DNA of 64,000 nucleotides from JTS-AC122 sp050246015 (GCA_050246015.1 JBFWWU010000003.1:230142-294141), one strand, 5' to 3'. Shown: positions 28,386 through 37,264, counted from the first letter of the stretch. Numbers and translations are program-made. The notes: generated by a model from the sequence alone, not told the origin.

Positions 28386-28795
28386 GGCATCGGAACTTTC
28401 GCGGCGGGGTCGTGACTCCGGGACCCGCCGGGCAACAATACGGCGTGCTTGATACGCCGTTCGTCATGATCGCCAAGGCCTTGGCCGATCCGACCCGTCA
28501 CCAGATGCTCCGCGAGCTTCGCGGGGCGGGGGAGATGACCTGTTCGGACGTGTGCGAACGCTTCGCGCTGTCGCAGCCGACGATCTCGCACCACATCCGC
28601 ACGCTGGCGGAAGCGGGGGTGATCGAGGTGCGCAAGGAGGGGCCGTATCACGTATTGAGTGTGAACGAGGAGCGGATGCGAGCGTTCGCGGCGGACCTGC
28701 TGCCGCGCGGGCGCGGGAAGCCGGCGGAAGGATCGTCGCGGTCGCGGGCCAAGCGTGGCACGAGCAAGGCGCGGCGACGATCCGTCGCGGGCTGA
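28382..28795 (+). CDS. ArsR/SmtB-type helix-turn-helix transcriptional regulator
   Basis: The core is a winged helix of the ArsR type: KALADPTRHQMLRELRGAGE, then SDVCERFALSQPTISHHIRTL (recognition helix) and a wing VIEVRKEGPYHVLSV. The C-terminal tail is basic (Arg/Lys/Ser rich), possibly extra DNA contact. The metal-binding CxC of classical ArsR is missing, so the signal is not obvious. The start at 28382 overlaps the preceding stop (ATGA) and gives 137 residues; ATG 28466 gives a 109-residue form beginning right at the domain. It is followed by a palindromic, AT-rich site at about 28885-28914 upstream of the nitroreductase gene, a candidate operator. Confidence 0.8.
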   Translation: MRHRNFRGGVVTPGPAGQQYGVLDTPFVMIAKALADPTRHQMLRELRGAGEMTCSDVCERFALSQPTISHHIRTLAEAGVIEVRKEGPYHVLSVNEERMRAFAADLLPRGRGKPAEGSSRSRAKRGTSKARRRSVAG

Positions 28796-28871
28796 CGCCG
28801 GGTTCGCGAGCAGGATCGCCCGCGGCCCCCGTGGAACTCTTCGCGCGGGGCCGGGCTTGCCTTCTGTCATA

Positions 28872-28914
28872 TTGACGACTATCGATATGCGACGTATCGA
28901 CATACGTCGATATA
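28872..28914. promoter_or_regulatory. candidate operator/promoter upstream of the nitroreductase gene
   Basis: In an otherwise GC-rich gap there is an AT-rich patch holding a perfect inverted repeat TATCGAC-N4-GTCGATA (28895-28912). A looser, longer inverted repeat surrounds it (ATATGCGACGTA at 28885-28896 against TACGTCGATAT at 28903-28913). A TTGACG hexamer (28872-28877) precedes it like a -35 element. The layout suggests a repressor site overlapping a promoter; the ArsR-type protein encoded just upstream is the obvious candidate. No experimental support. Confidence 0.45.
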
Positions 28915-29032
28915 CCCCGCCGGGGCGCGGACAACGCGCGGGCACGCCCGCCGGCCCGGTCCCTTCGCGGCGGGCGACCGGCTCGAATACTCTGCCACCG
29001 GCCACGACTCGCATCCCCGCGGAGCAACCCCG

Positions 29033-29689
29033 ATGCAGGCGATCTCACCCGAAGCGCTGCTGCGACAACTCACCTGGCGCTACGCCGTCAAGTCGTTCGA
29101 TCCGACCAGAACAATCCCCGCCGAGCTCTGGAGCACGCTGGAGCAGGCGATGGTGCTGGCCCCGTCGTCCTATGGGCTTCAGCCCTGGCGGTTTTATGTG
29201 ATCGACGATCCGGGCACGCGCGCCGCGCTCCGGGCGGCGTCGTACAACCAGCCACAGATCACCGACGCCTCGCACATGGTGCTCTTCGCCCGGCGGACAC
29301 AGCTCACGCCCCGGGACATCGACACCCACGTCGCGCGGGTGGCCGAGGTCCGCGGCATCACGACCGACGCACTCGCGGGACTGCGCGACATGATGCTCGG
29401 CAGCATCGCGGACCCTGCGACGCTCCCCGGCGGCGGGGTGGACGCCTACACCCGGAGCCAGACCTACATCGCGCTGGGATTCCTCCTCTTCACCGCGGCG
29501 GCGCTCGGCGTGGACGCCTGCCCCATGGAAGGGTTCGACCCCGCCAAGTACGACGACATCCTGGGCCTGCGCCCGCAGGGGTACAGCGCGACGGTCGTGG
29601 CGACCGTCGGATATCGGTCGGCGGGGGACTGGCTCGCCCCGCTGGCCAAGGTGCGGGCACGCCACGAGGACATCGTGCGCCATGTCTGA
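29033..29689 (+). CDS. nitroreductase family NAD(P)H-dependent oxidoreductase
   Basis: The 218-residue product belongs to the FMN-dependent nitroreductase family (NfsB-like). Seen: the N-terminal YAVKSFDPTRTIP, the FMN phosphate-binding stretch MVLAPSSYGLQPWRFYVI, and the C-terminal segment ALGVDACPMEGFDPAKYDDILG near the flavin. Such enzymes reduce nitro compounds, quinones or flavins using NAD(P)H in the cytoplasm. GGAG lies about ten bases upstream of the ATG. The preceding palindrome suggests regulated expression, perhaps stress-induced. The physiological substrate is not evident. Confidence 0.9.
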   Translation: MQAISPEALLRQLTWRYAVKSFDPTRTIPAELWSTLEQAMVLAPSSYGLQPWRFYVIDDPGTRAALRAASYNQPQITDASHMVLFARRTQLTPRDIDTHVARVAEVRGITTDALAGLRDMMLGSIADPATLPGGGVDAYTRSQTYIALGFLLFTAAALGVDACPMEGFDPAKYDDILGLRPQGYSATVVATVGYRSAGDWLAPLAKVRARHEDIVRHV

Positions 29690-29769
29690 CAGTCATCGCG
29701 CTCGATGCCGCCTCGCCGCGGGACCCGGGCGAGGAATCTGAAATCACTCTTACGCGAAAGGAATACCGC

Positions 29770-30501
29770 ATGGCACGTTCCCGGATCGCGCTCATCACCG
29801 GCGCCAACAAGGGGATCGGACTGGAAACCGCCCGTCAACTCGGGCGCCTGGGCATCACCGTGCTGATCGGCTCGCGCGACCAGAAGCGCGGCGCCGCCTC
29901 GGTCGAATCGCTCAAGAACGAGAAGATCGATGCTCACCTGGTTCAACTCGAAGTCACCGACGCCGGCTCGATCGCGCGGGCAGCGGCGGAGATCGACACG
30001 ACCTTCGGGCGGCTGGACATCCTGATCAACAACGCCGCCGTGCAACTCGGGCCCGTCGATGCGCAGGCCAGCAACACACCGATGAAGACGCTGCGCGAGA
30101 CGTTCGAGACCAACTTCTTCGGCCTGGTCGCCGTGACGCAGGCGATGCTGCCGCTGGTCCGCAAGAGCCAGGCGGGGCGGATCGTGAACCTGACGAGCAT
30201 CCTCGGCTCGCTCGCCGAGCATGCGGACCCCAACTCCCCGATCTTTCATGTGAAGTACCTGGGGTACGACACGTCCAAGGCGGCGGTGAACATGTACACG
30301 AACCACCTGGCGTACGAACTGCGCGAGACGAAGATCAAGGTGAACGCCGCCCATCCGGGCTGGGTCAAGACCGACATGGGCGGGCCCGGCGCGCAACTCG
30401 AACTCGAAGACGGCGCCAAGACCAGCGTGTGGCTCGCAACGCTCGGCGAAGACGGACCCAGCGGCGGGTATTACCACACGACCGTGCATATGCGGTGGTG
30501 A
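29770..30501 (+). CDS. short-chain dehydrogenase/reductase (SDR)
   Basis: The 243-residue enzyme has the classical SDR Rossmann fold: cofactor motif GANKGIG (residues 11-17), NNAAV for the adenine-ring region, catalytic Ser in VNLTSILGS and the YxxxK pair in GYDTSKAA. It resembles carbonyl reductase-like SDRs, with a substrate loop AHPGWVKTDMGG. AAAGGAA just upstream supports the ATG at 29770. It follows the nitroreductase by 80 bp on the same strand and could be co-expressed in a redox or detoxification response. The substrate is unknown. Confidence 0.9.
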   Translation: MARSRIALITGANKGIGLETARQLGRLGITVLIGSRDQKRGAASVESLKNEKIDAHLVQLEVTDAGSIARAAAEIDTTFGRLDILINNAAVQLGPVDAQASNTPMKTLRETFETNFFGLVAVTQAMLPLVRKSQAGRIVNLTSILGSLAEHADPNSPIFHVKYLGYDTSKAAVNMYTNHLAYELRETKIKVNAAHPGWVKTDMGGPGAQLELEDGAKTSVWLATLGEDGPSGGYYHTTVHMRW

Positions 30502-30630
30502 GGAGCCGGGCATCATTGCAACGTCGTCGCGTCCGTCGCCCCGCAGGTCCTCAGTTCGTGATCGCGAACAGGTACTCGTACTCCCGCACGGCGGGGCGGG
30601 TGGACCCGGATGGCGTGCAGATGTGCAGGC

Positions 30631-30664
30631 GTGCCACCGATCGCGGCCTTTGAGCGATCGGTGG
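30631..30664. repeat. palindromic repeat, copy A
   Basis: A perfect 11-bp inverted repeat CCACCGATCGC / GCGATCGGTGG with a 9-base loop, preceded by GTG so that the unit begins GTGCCACC. The segment TTTGAGCG.TCGGTG in and after the loop recurs in reverse orientation near 50727-50748, which marks it as a dispersed element. Confidence 0.65.
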
Positions 30665-30699
30665 AACCTCGGGCGCGTTCGGGGCCACCGGCCGGCAAC

Positions 30700-30786
30700 G
30701 TGCCACGGCTTGCTGCTCTTGAGCAAGCCGTGTGTGTGAGTCATCAAGCCAAGACACGGCTTGTCGAAGACGCCAAGCCGTGGCAC
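30700..30786. repeat. double-hairpin element with 13-bp terminal inverted repeats
   Basis: The element is bounded by perfect inverted repeats GTGCCACGGCTTG (30700-30712) and CAAGCCGTGGCAC (30774-30786). It folds into two hairpins: CACGGCTTGCT / AGCAAGCCGTG (30704-30732) and CACGGCTTG / CAAGCCGTG (30755-30782). Size and layout resemble REP/BIME or small MITE-like repeats. No transposase is nearby. Confidence 0.7.
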
Positions 30787-30923
30787 GCTGGGACGCGGCG
30801 TGCAATTGATCAACGCCGGATTCCAAGAATGCAGAGCGTCGATATGATCCGGCGGAGCGGTGAAGCGCATGCCGGTTCAGCGGATGTTCGCCGCCGATCC
30901 GATTGCGGGAAGGAATGGAACAC

Positions 30924-32105
30924 ATGAAGCGCCTGATGAGTCTGGTACTGGTGTTGGTGGGGATGCTGCTGTTCTCGGCGAGCCGTGTCGAGGCGCAGAT
31001 GGGCGCGATCCGTCGCATGGGCGGGATGACGACGCCGTCGATGAGCGCCCGCCACCTCAAGCACTACTCGCAGATCCTGGGCCTGTCGGAGACGCAGACC
31101 AAGGCGGCCGGGCAGTTGCTCAGTGGGTACGAGGCGGACTACCTCGCGGCGGTGTCGCGCCTGACCGAACTGCAGCAGGCGATGCAGGCGGAGTTCTCGC
31201 AGACGGGCGACTTCTCAACGATGGGCGAACTGATGGGGGACGCGATCAAGAAGTTCCGCCGGCGCACCGACTCGATCGAGAAGTCGTTCATCGATGACCT
31301 GAAGTCGCTGCTGACGCCCGACCAGATGTCCAAGTGGCCCATCGTCGAGCGCACGCACCGGCGCGACTCGACGATCAACTGGGGCTCGCTCAGCGGCGAA
31401 TCGGTGGACGTCGCGGAACTGGTGGAGGGTCTGCGGCTGGATCCGGCCCAGCACGCCGCCCTGAGCCAGACGCTGGAGCAATACGCGGTCGATCTGGACC
31501 GCGAACTGGTCGCGCGGAACAAGATCGTGGACGAGCAGGTCGCCGCGTGGCTTGAGAACATCATGAACCCGGATGTTCAGAAACTGCAGGAGCAGATGAA
31601 GGCGCTCCGCGAGGCGAGCGTGAAGATCAAGGACATCAACCAGCGCTACGCCCGGCTCGTGGAGGGCCTGCTGCCGCTGGAAGCTCGCGAGCCCTTCAAT
31701 CAGAAGGTCAAACTCGCGAGTTACCCGCAGGTCTACCGCACGCCGTACGTCCTCCGGGCGTTCGACGCGGCAGAGAAACTCGACGGCGTTGACGCTCCCA
31801 CGCTCGAAGCCATCAAGAACCTTCGGGATCAGTACACGCGAGAGGTCGGGCCGGCGAACGACGCGTGGGCGGGCGCGATTTCAGAGAACGAACTCAAGGA
31901 AGAGGACGGCCTGCAGGCGATGGCGCGCCAGTTCGGCAGGCAACTTCCCGAGGACGTGCAGAAGGCCAAGGAAGCGCGCGACGCCGTGGACGCCAAGGCA
32001 CTCGATTCGCTCAAGGCCCTGCTGACCCCGGAACAGGTCAAGAAACTCCCCGACCTCAAGTCTCGACCCGAGTTCGATTTCGACGCGAACCTGCCGGCCC
32101 GGTGA
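30924..32105 (+). CDS. exported helical protein with LTPxQ-type motifs
   Basis: This 393-residue protein has a clear signal peptide (MSLVLVLVGMLLFSASRVEA). The mature part is mainly amphipathic helix. It contains motifs reminiscent of the LTxxQ repeats in the Spy/CpxP periplasmic proteins (LGLSETQTKAAGQLLSGY, LLTPDQMSKW, ALLTPEQVKKLPDL), three times along the chain. A periplasmic chaperone or stress-related role is possible but only inferred. ATG 30924 is supported by AAGGAA at 30910-30915. It converges with a small lipoprotein gene 20 bp away. Confidence 0.65.
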   Translation: MKRLMSLVLVLVGMLLFSASRVEAQMGAIRRMGGMTTPSMSARHLKHYSQILGLSETQTKAAGQLLSGYEADYLAAVSRLTELQQAMQAEFSQTGDFSTMGELMGDAIKKFRRRTDSIEKSFIDDLKSLLTPDQMSKWPIVERTHRRDSTINWGSLSGESVDVAELVEGLRLDPAQHAALSQTLEQYAVDLDRELVARNKIVDEQVAAWLENIMNPDVQKLQEQMKALREASVKIKDINQRYARLVEGLLPLEAREPFNQKVKLASYPQVYRTPYVLRAFDAAEKLDGVDAPTLEAIKNLRDQYTREVGPANDAWAGAISENELKEEDGLQAMARQFGRQLPEDVQKAKEARDAVDAKALDSLKALLTPEQVKKLPDLKSRPEFDFDANLPAR

Positions 32106-32124
32106 GACGGCTGGGGATGGCTCG

Positions 32125-32508
32125 TCAGCGCGTCGTCACGAAGATCGAGTGCTGATTGTTCTTGAGGATGTTCTGGTTGTAGACGGTTCGGCCGCCGACG
32201 GTGACGGCATCGCCGTCTGAATAGACGACAACCTCCTCCCCTGATTGGACATCCATCTGGGTAAGCACGACTCGGCGGGTGTCGTCCCCGATGTACACGC
32301 GGGAGGGTGAAGTCGCGCGGTACCGCAACGTCCCGAAGCCGCTGGCGACGCGCATTGCGTCGCTGGGGACGCCGCCGTACATGGAGGTGTCGGTGACCGG
32401 GACGCGGTTGTGGTCATCATCGTCGTCGCCGTTGAAGACGCTGCAACCGGTCGGAACAGTGACCCACGCCGCGGTGAGGAGGCACGCCGTGATGAAAGTT
32501 CGGTTCAT
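32125..32508 (-). CDS. small exported or lipoprotein of unknown function
   Basis: This 127-residue product has an N-terminal hydrophobic stretch (FITACLLTAAWVTVPTGC) ending in Cys22. It could be a lipoprotein, although VPTGC is an imperfect lipobox (Pro at -3). An acidic run (five Asp) follows, then a beta-rich domain with YRATSPSRVYIGDD and VVVYSDGDAVTVGGRTVY. I do not recognise the family. ATG 32508 is the start that leaves a standard signal peptide. Downstream it converges with the LTPxQ-type gene. Confidence 0.6.
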   Translation of the reverse strand: MNRTFITACLLTAAWVTVPTGCSVFNGDDDDDHNRVPVTDTSMYGGVPSDAMRVASGFGTLRYRATSPSRVYIGDDTRRVVLTQMDVQSGEEVVVYSDGDAVTVGGRTVYNQNILKNNQHSIFVTTR

Positions 32509-32992
32509 GAGTTGGGTTCCCGTGATGGTGTAGGCAGGATGCCGACTTGCAAGCATTAATGAAGATGATGGCGCGGCTGGACGTGAACCCAGGGTGTGCG
32601 GATTCTCATGCAGACGTGACGAACGACCAGTTTGGCTGGCTGATGGTCCGAAAGACTTGCTCCCTGTGGACGCCTGAGGGGTATAAATGCCGCGGAGCCG
32701 GATGTGGTGAGCGGTGGTCGGTGCATTCGAGGGGTTGGGCTGATGGACGGGGGGGACGGGGGGGGACGGGGGGGGACGAGGGGGGGGACGGGGGGGGGGG
32801 ATGCAACTTCCGTGAAATAAACGGGTTAGAGATACGTTGGGACAGGATGGGTGGGCGCGCGTGCTAGGCTATACGTCTTGTCACACCGAATAGGGGACGG
32901 AGGCGAGGAAGTGGGCAAGGGGGAGGAGCGGAGCGGGGAAGGCGGAGCCGGACACTTTTTCTTCCCGCAGGCGGCGCAAGGCGGATCGCTCG
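32509..32992. other. intergenic region upstream of gspE
   Basis: About 480 bp divide the leftward small lipoprotein gene from gspE and must hold promoters for both. A long G-tract lies at 32749-32800. No reliable promoter pair was found, and no reading frame here has a signature or ribosome site. Confidence 0.4.
32749..32800 (+). repeat. G-tract with repeated GGGGGGGAC units
   Basis: Five runs of six to ten G, divided by AC or ACGA, over 52 bp. Sequence of this kind can form G-quadruplexes on this strand and is prone to slippage. A similar tract lies upstream of clpC near 54395-54427. Confidence 0.7.
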
Positions 32993-34672
32993 ATGGCAAA
33001 CAGCCCAGGCAACTCGGACGTCGAACTGATCTCGCTGGCGCAGGTCAATGGCAGTGCAGGGGGCGCCGAGAGCGTTCACGACTCGGCCTCGCATGCGCCC
33101 GTGGACGACGCGCGGGGTGAAGGCGGATGGACGATCCTGGCCGACATGCCGACGCTGGACCCATCCGCCTCGGGGCTGATCTCGGCGGATCAGGCCGTGC
33201 GGCTTCGGGCGGTGCCGTTCAGGGTCGAACAGGGCCGGTTGCAGGTCGTGATGGACGACCCGTCGGACTTCGCGGCGGCGGACGAGTTGTCGGTGCTGAC
33301 CGGGATGCCGATCGATCGGCTGGGCGCCGCGCCGGGACTGTTCGAGGGGCTGTTGCGAACGGCCTTCGGGGCGACCGCGGCCCAGATGGCCGCCCGGCTC
33401 GCCGGCGGGGGCGCCGCGGGCGACGACGACCTGGTCTCCAACCTGCAAGCCGTTGATGCCGACGACGTGCAGCGCATGGCCGAGCAGCCGACGCTGATCA
33501 ACCTCGTCAACCTGATCATCCTTGAAGCGGTGAAGGGGCGGGCGTCGGACATCCACATCGAGCCCTTCGAGCGCAAACTCGCGGTCAAGTACCGCGTGGA
33601 CGGCGTGCTGCGCGAGCAGACCTCGCCCCCCAAGCACCTGCAGCCCGCGATCACCAGCCGCGTGAAGATCATGGCGGGGATGAACATCGCCGAGCGATAT
33701 GTCCCGCAGGACGGGCACATCACGCTGCGCTTCGAGGGACGCAAAGTCGATATCCGCGTCTCGACCGTGCCGACGATCTACGGCGAGTCGGTCGTCATGC
33801 GCATCCTCGACAAGGAAGCCATCACGCTGGACCTCAAGACGCTGGGGATGCGCGACGAGGACCGCCGCGAGATGGACCGGCTCATCGACCTGCCTCACGG
33901 CATGGTGCTGGTCACCGGCCCGACCGGCTCGGGCAAGACGACCACGCTGTACGCGGCGCTGACGAAGTTGTACGACCCCAGCCTGAAGATCATCACGATC
34001 GAGGACCCGGTCGAGTACGAACTCGCCGGCGTGAACCAGATCCCGGTGAACCCCGAGCGCGGCTTGCTCTTCGCGACCGGGCTTCGCGCGATCCTCCGTC
34101 AGGACCCCGACGTGATCATGGTCGGCGAAATCCGAGACAACGAGACGGCGGACATCGCCGTCCGCGCCGCCCTCACCGGTCACCTCATCTTCTCGACCCT
34201 CCACACCAACGACGCCGCCAGCGCCGTTGGTCGGCTGCTGGACATGGACGTCGAGCCCTTCCTGGTCGCCAGCGTCCTGGAAGGGATCGTCGCGCAGCGG
34301 CTGGGGCGGCGCATCTGCCAGGTATGCAAGCGCCCCGTGGCGCTCACCGAGGCGGTCCGGCACCGGCTGACCAAGGACGAGCAGGGCCTGTTCAAAGACG
34401 GGATGAGTTTCGCCGGCGCGGGGTGCGATAAGTGCGACAACTCCGGGTGCCGCGGGCGGGTCGGGTACTACGAGGTGCTCACGATCACCCCGTCGATGCG
34501 GGCGGCTATCACCGAAGGCCGCACCAGCCGAAACGAGATCCTGCGCACCGCCCTCCCTTCGCACGTCACCATGCGCCAGGACGGCGTGATCAAAGCCGCC
34601 CAGGGATTCACCACCATCGAAGAGGTCCTCCGCGCCACGCAGGACGCGGAAGACTTCGGCAGCAAGAAATAG
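32993..34672 (+). CDS. gspE: type II secretion system ATPase GspE
   Basis: The 559-residue cytoplasmic ATPase powers pseudopilus assembly. The N-terminal ~170 residues correspond to the GspE N-domain that docks on GspL. The ATPase core has Walker A GPTGSGKTT (Gly309, Lys315), an Asp box, Walker B in RAILRQDPDVIMVGEIRD, and a His box in FSTLHTNDA. A zinc-binding four-Cys motif follows (Cys442-x2-Cys445 and Cys478-x2-Cys481). GspE of T2SS and PilB of type IV pili are similar; the following F-G-H-I-J-K-L-M-C-D genes settle the assignment. The start at 32993 has no strong ribosome site. It is the first gene of the locus. Confidence 0.93.
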   Translation: MANSPGNSDVELISLAQVNGSAGGAESVHDSASHAPVDDARGEGGWTILADMPTLDPSASGLISADQAVRLRAVPFRVEQGRLQVVMDDPSDFAAADELSVLTGMPIDRLGAAPGLFEGLLRTAFGATAAQMAARLAGGGAAGDDDLVSNLQAVDADDVQRMAEQPTLINLVNLIILEAVKGRASDIHIEPFERKLAVKYRVDGVLREQTSPPKHLQPAITSRVKIMAGMNIAERYVPQDGHITLRFEGRKVDIRVSTVPTIYGESVVMRILDKEAITLDLKTLGMRDEDRREMDRLIDLPHGMVLVTGPTGSGKTTTLYAALTKLYDPSLKIITIEDPVEYELAGVNQIPVNPERGLLFATGLRAILRQDPDVIMVGEIRDNETADIAVRAALTGHLIFSTLHTNDAASAVGRLLDMDVEPFLVASVLEGIVAQRLGRRICQVCKRPVALTEAVRHRLTKDEQGLFKDGMSFAGAGCDKCDNSGCRGRVGYYEVLTITPSMRAAITEGRTSRNEILRTALPSHVTMRQDGVIKAAQGFTTIEEVLRATQDAEDFGSKK

Positions 34673-34732
34673 CGTTCGAGACATTCGGCATTGGACCACC
34701 CGCCGCGGCGTTAGACTCATCGATTCATCATC

Positions 34733-36004
34733 ATGCCGACGTTTCGATATCAAACCCTCGCAACCAATGGCTCCGCCGCCGTCATCGAAGCGCCCGACCG
34801 CGCCGCCGCCGTGCGCCTGCTCCGGCAGAAGGGCATCACGCCCCTCAGCATCGACGAAGTCGCACAGCGCGGGAAGCGGAGCAACACCTCGGCGTCCGCG
34901 CCGCCTTCGGCCGCCAAATCCGGCGCGTCCAGCCCGCTGGCGGCGCTGGGGCTGGGTCGCGCGATGTCACGCTCCGAGATGGCGTCGTTCATCCGCGAAC
35001 TGGCGACGGCGATCGAGGCGGGACTTCCGCTGGTGCAGGCCCTCAAGACCATCGCGCGCCAGGGGCGCTCGGCCCGGCAGAAGGAAATGCTGGGGCACCT
35101 GATCCACGAGGTGGAGTCGGGCCGATCGCTCGCCGACGCCGCCGCCGGATGGGGCAAGCCGTTCTCGAATCTCACCGTGGACCTGATCCGCGCGGGGGAA
35201 GTCTCGGGGCAACTGGGCGAGGTGCTGACGCAGTCGGCCACGCTGCTGGACAAGGACCTCAAACTCCGCCGGTCGCTGCTGGGCGCCACGATGTACCCGC
35301 TGATCCTGACGGTGCTCGTCACGGTCGCGGTGGTCGTGGTGGTGACGTTTATCGTCCCCAAGGTGCTCGGGCCGCTCCAGTCCAGCATGGGGGCGCGCGG
35401 GCTGCCGCTGCCGACCCAGATCGTGCAGGGCGCGGCGTCGTTCGTCGAGTCGTACTGGTGGGCGGTGCTGATGGCCGTGGGCGGCACGTTGTTCGTCGCG
35501 TCGCGCGTCTACGCCGCCCCGGGACCGCGGCTGTCCATCGACCGCTTCCTGCTCAAGGTGCCGGTCCTTGGCCGGTTGCTGCGCGACGTCGCGGTCGCAC
35601 GCTTCACGCGCACGCTGGGCACGCTCGTCTCCGCCGGCATCCCCGCCCTCAGCGCGCTGCGCCTCACCAAGAACACCCTCGGCAACGTCGCGATGGAACG
35701 CGAGATCGACTACGTCTGCGACGAGGTGTCGCACGGCAAGACCATCGCCGACCCCATGGAGCGCAGCGGGTACTTCCCGCCGCTGCTGGTGCAAATCGTC
35801 GGCGTGGGCGAGCGCTCGGGCCGCTTGCCGCAGATGCTCAACCAGGCGGCCAGCGCCTTCGAGGACCGCACCGAGTCCAGCGTCAAACTCTTCACGACCG
35901 CTCTCCCGCCCGTGCTGGTGGTCGTGCTGGCGTGCATCGTCGGATTCGTCGTCGCGGCGATCCTGCTCCCCCTGCTGGAACTGCAGGAGTACGTCGGGCA
36001 GTAA
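34733..36004 (+). CDS. gspF: type II secretion system inner-membrane platform protein GspF
   Basis: The 423-residue protein has two cytoplasmic T2SSF domains, each with the family pattern (SFIRELATAIEAGLPLVQAL; FTRTLGTLVSAGIPALSALR). Each is followed by membrane segments (LILTVLVTVAVVVVVTFIV; VLVVVLACIVGFVVAAILLPL). GspF forms the platform that GspE drives. A Ser/Ala/Pro-rich linker precedes the first domain, as in many planctomycete homologs. It lies 60 bp after gspE and 85 bp before gspG. Confidence 0.92.
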   Translation: MPTFRYQTLATNGSAAVIEAPDRAAAVRLLRQKGITPLSIDEVAQRGKRSNTSASAPPSAAKSGASSPLAALGLGRAMSRSEMASFIRELATAIEAGLPLVQALKTIARQGRSARQKEMLGHLIHEVESGRSLADAAAGWGKPFSNLTVDLIRAGEVSGQLGEVLTQSATLLDKDLKLRRSLLGATMYPLILTVLVTVAVVVVVTFIVPKVLGPLQSSMGARGLPLPTQIVQGAASFVESYWWAVLMAVGGTLFVASRVYAAPGPRLSIDRFLLKVPVLGRLLRDVAVARFTRTLGTLVSAGIPALSALRLTKNTLGNVAMEREIDYVCDEVSHGKTIADPMERSGYFPPLLVQIVGVGERSGRLPQMLNQAASAFEDRTESSVKLFTTALPPVLVVVLACIVGFVVAAILLPLLELQEYVGQ

Positions 36005-36089
36005 CACGGCCCGGGGGTTGGGGAACGACCGAAGAAAGAAGTACGATCGAGCCGGCAACACAGCGGGTTACAGCAACGGAGCCACCCAC

Positions 36090-36545
36090 ATGCAGCCTCT
36101 GAACACACGACGCACACCCCACCGCATGGCTCGCCGAGCCTTTACGCTCGCCGAGATCATCGTCGTCATCATCATCATCGGGATTCTCGCGACGCTGGTC
36201 GTCCCGCGTCTGTTCGGGCGCATCGGGCAGGCCAAGCACGCGACCGCGACCTCCAACGCCAACGCGATCGCGTCGGCGGTGCGCACGTACATTCTCGACT
36301 GCGGCATGCCCCCGCCCGGGTCATCGCTTGAGATCCTGCTGGCCTGTCCATCGGGCGTGGACAAAGCCGCGTGGGACAAGGGCGGGCCCTATCTCGACAA
36401 CAAGGAAAAGATCGTCGATCCCTGGGGCAAGCCCTTCATGCTCATCGTCCCCGGGAAGAAGAACGTCGATTTCGACATCATGAGTTACGGGGCGGACGGC
36501 ACGCCCGGGGGCGAAGGCGACAACGCCGACATCATCAAGCCCTGA
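36090..36545 (+). CDS. gspG: major pseudopilin GspG
   Basis: The 151-residue product has the prepilin cleavage region RRAFTLAEIIVVIIIIG. Cleavage would fall before Phe, leaving Ala rather than the usual Gly at -1. Glu5 is present. The C-terminal half has the GspG pattern DPWGKPFMLIVPG and SYGADGTPGGEGDNADI, which holds the calcium-site region of major pseudopilins. The ATG at 36090 has GGAG about ten bases upstream. It polymerises into the pseudopilus in the periplasm. The prepilin peptidase (GspO) is not in the window. Confidence 0.93.
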   Translation: MQPLNTRRTPHRMARRAFTLAEIIVVIIIIGILATLVVPRLFGRIGQAKHATATSNANAIASAVRTYILDCGMPPPGSSLEILLACPSGVDKAAWDKGGPYLDNKEKIVDPWGKPFMLIVPGKKNVDFDIMSYGADGTPGGEGDNADIIKP

Positions 36546-36601
36546 TGCGGCGCCGCCTCCAGAACCAGCGGCCTCCAAGCCACGAAGGGCGGCATCGGAT
36601 C

Positions 36602-37264
36602 ATGATACCTCGCGGCATCCATCACGCGATTCGCACACCTCGCCGGGGAGGCCCCCGTGGTCGCGAGGCGGGTCCGTCTCCCCGTGACTCGGCCCCGGCG
36701 TTCACCATGATCGAACTCGTCGTGGTCGTGATCATCATCGCGCTCATCGGCGGCTTGGTCGTCCCCCGGCTGGTCGGCAACGAGCGACGGCGCGCCAGCG
36801 CCGAGTGCGAGGACGTCACCAGGCTCCTCTCGATCGCCGCCAGCCGATCGGCCCTCTCGGGCCAGACCGTGCTCATCACCTTCGACGGTCGCTCGCACGT
36901 CCTGGAAGCCCTGGTGCTGCGTGAGGTCGTCGAGCGCGGCGTGGTCCGCAATCAATGGACGGCCGACCGCATGATCCAGCCCGTCAAACTCGAATCGCTC
37001 GCGTTCCGCCGCGGCATCGCCGACGCCCAGGACCTGGCGCCCACCGGGTGGGAAGTTCTCTTCCCTGTCGGCGAGCCGCGCCCGCTGACGTGGTTGGCGT
37101 TCTCCGCCAGCCACGATCCTGAATCGAGCGGGTGGCAGGTCGAACTGCTCCCCGAGGAGACGGGCGCGTCGAAGCGCACGATGCGCGAGCCCAGCCGCGC
37201 TTCGCAAGCCGGGCTGTACTGGAAGGACCTGGACGCCCTGGGGCAGGGTGAACGGGCCTGGTGA
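36602..37264 (+). CDS. gspH: minor pseudopilin GspH
   Basis: The ~220-residue product has an unusually long basic leader (about 33 residues), then APAFTMIELVVVVIIIALIGG with Glu5 present and Ala at -1. The globular part follows the GspH/FimT-type layout with a basic ERRRASAECEDV segment. An in-frame ATG at 36545 overlaps the gspG stop (TGATG), so translation may instead begin there; neither start has a good ribosome site. Its stop overlaps the next gene (GTGA at 37261-37264). Confidence 0.85.
   Translation: MIPRGIHHAIRTPRRGGPRGREAGPSPRDSAPAFTMIELVVVVIIIALIGGLVVPRLVGNERRRASAECEDVTRLLSIAASRSALSGQTVLITFDGRSHVLEALVLREVVERGVVRNQWTADRMIQPVKLESLAFRRGIADAQDLAPTGWEVLFPVGEPRPLTWLAFSASHDPESSGWQVELLPEETGASKRTMREPSRASQAGLYWKDLDALGQGERAW

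Larger units (their letters stand above)
30502..30923. other. intergenic region with palindromic repeats
   Basis: This 422-bp gap holds no convincing gene. It contains three strong hairpins (30634-30664 and two within 30700-30786). The minus strand is open for ~170 codons across it but runs into the next gene and through the hairpins, so I do not call it a gene. Confidence 0.5.

Noticed and set aside
30551..31060. Open frame of ~170 codons on the minus strand
   Set aside because: It runs through the hairpin repeats and into the signal-peptide gene on the other strand, with no recognisable motif.
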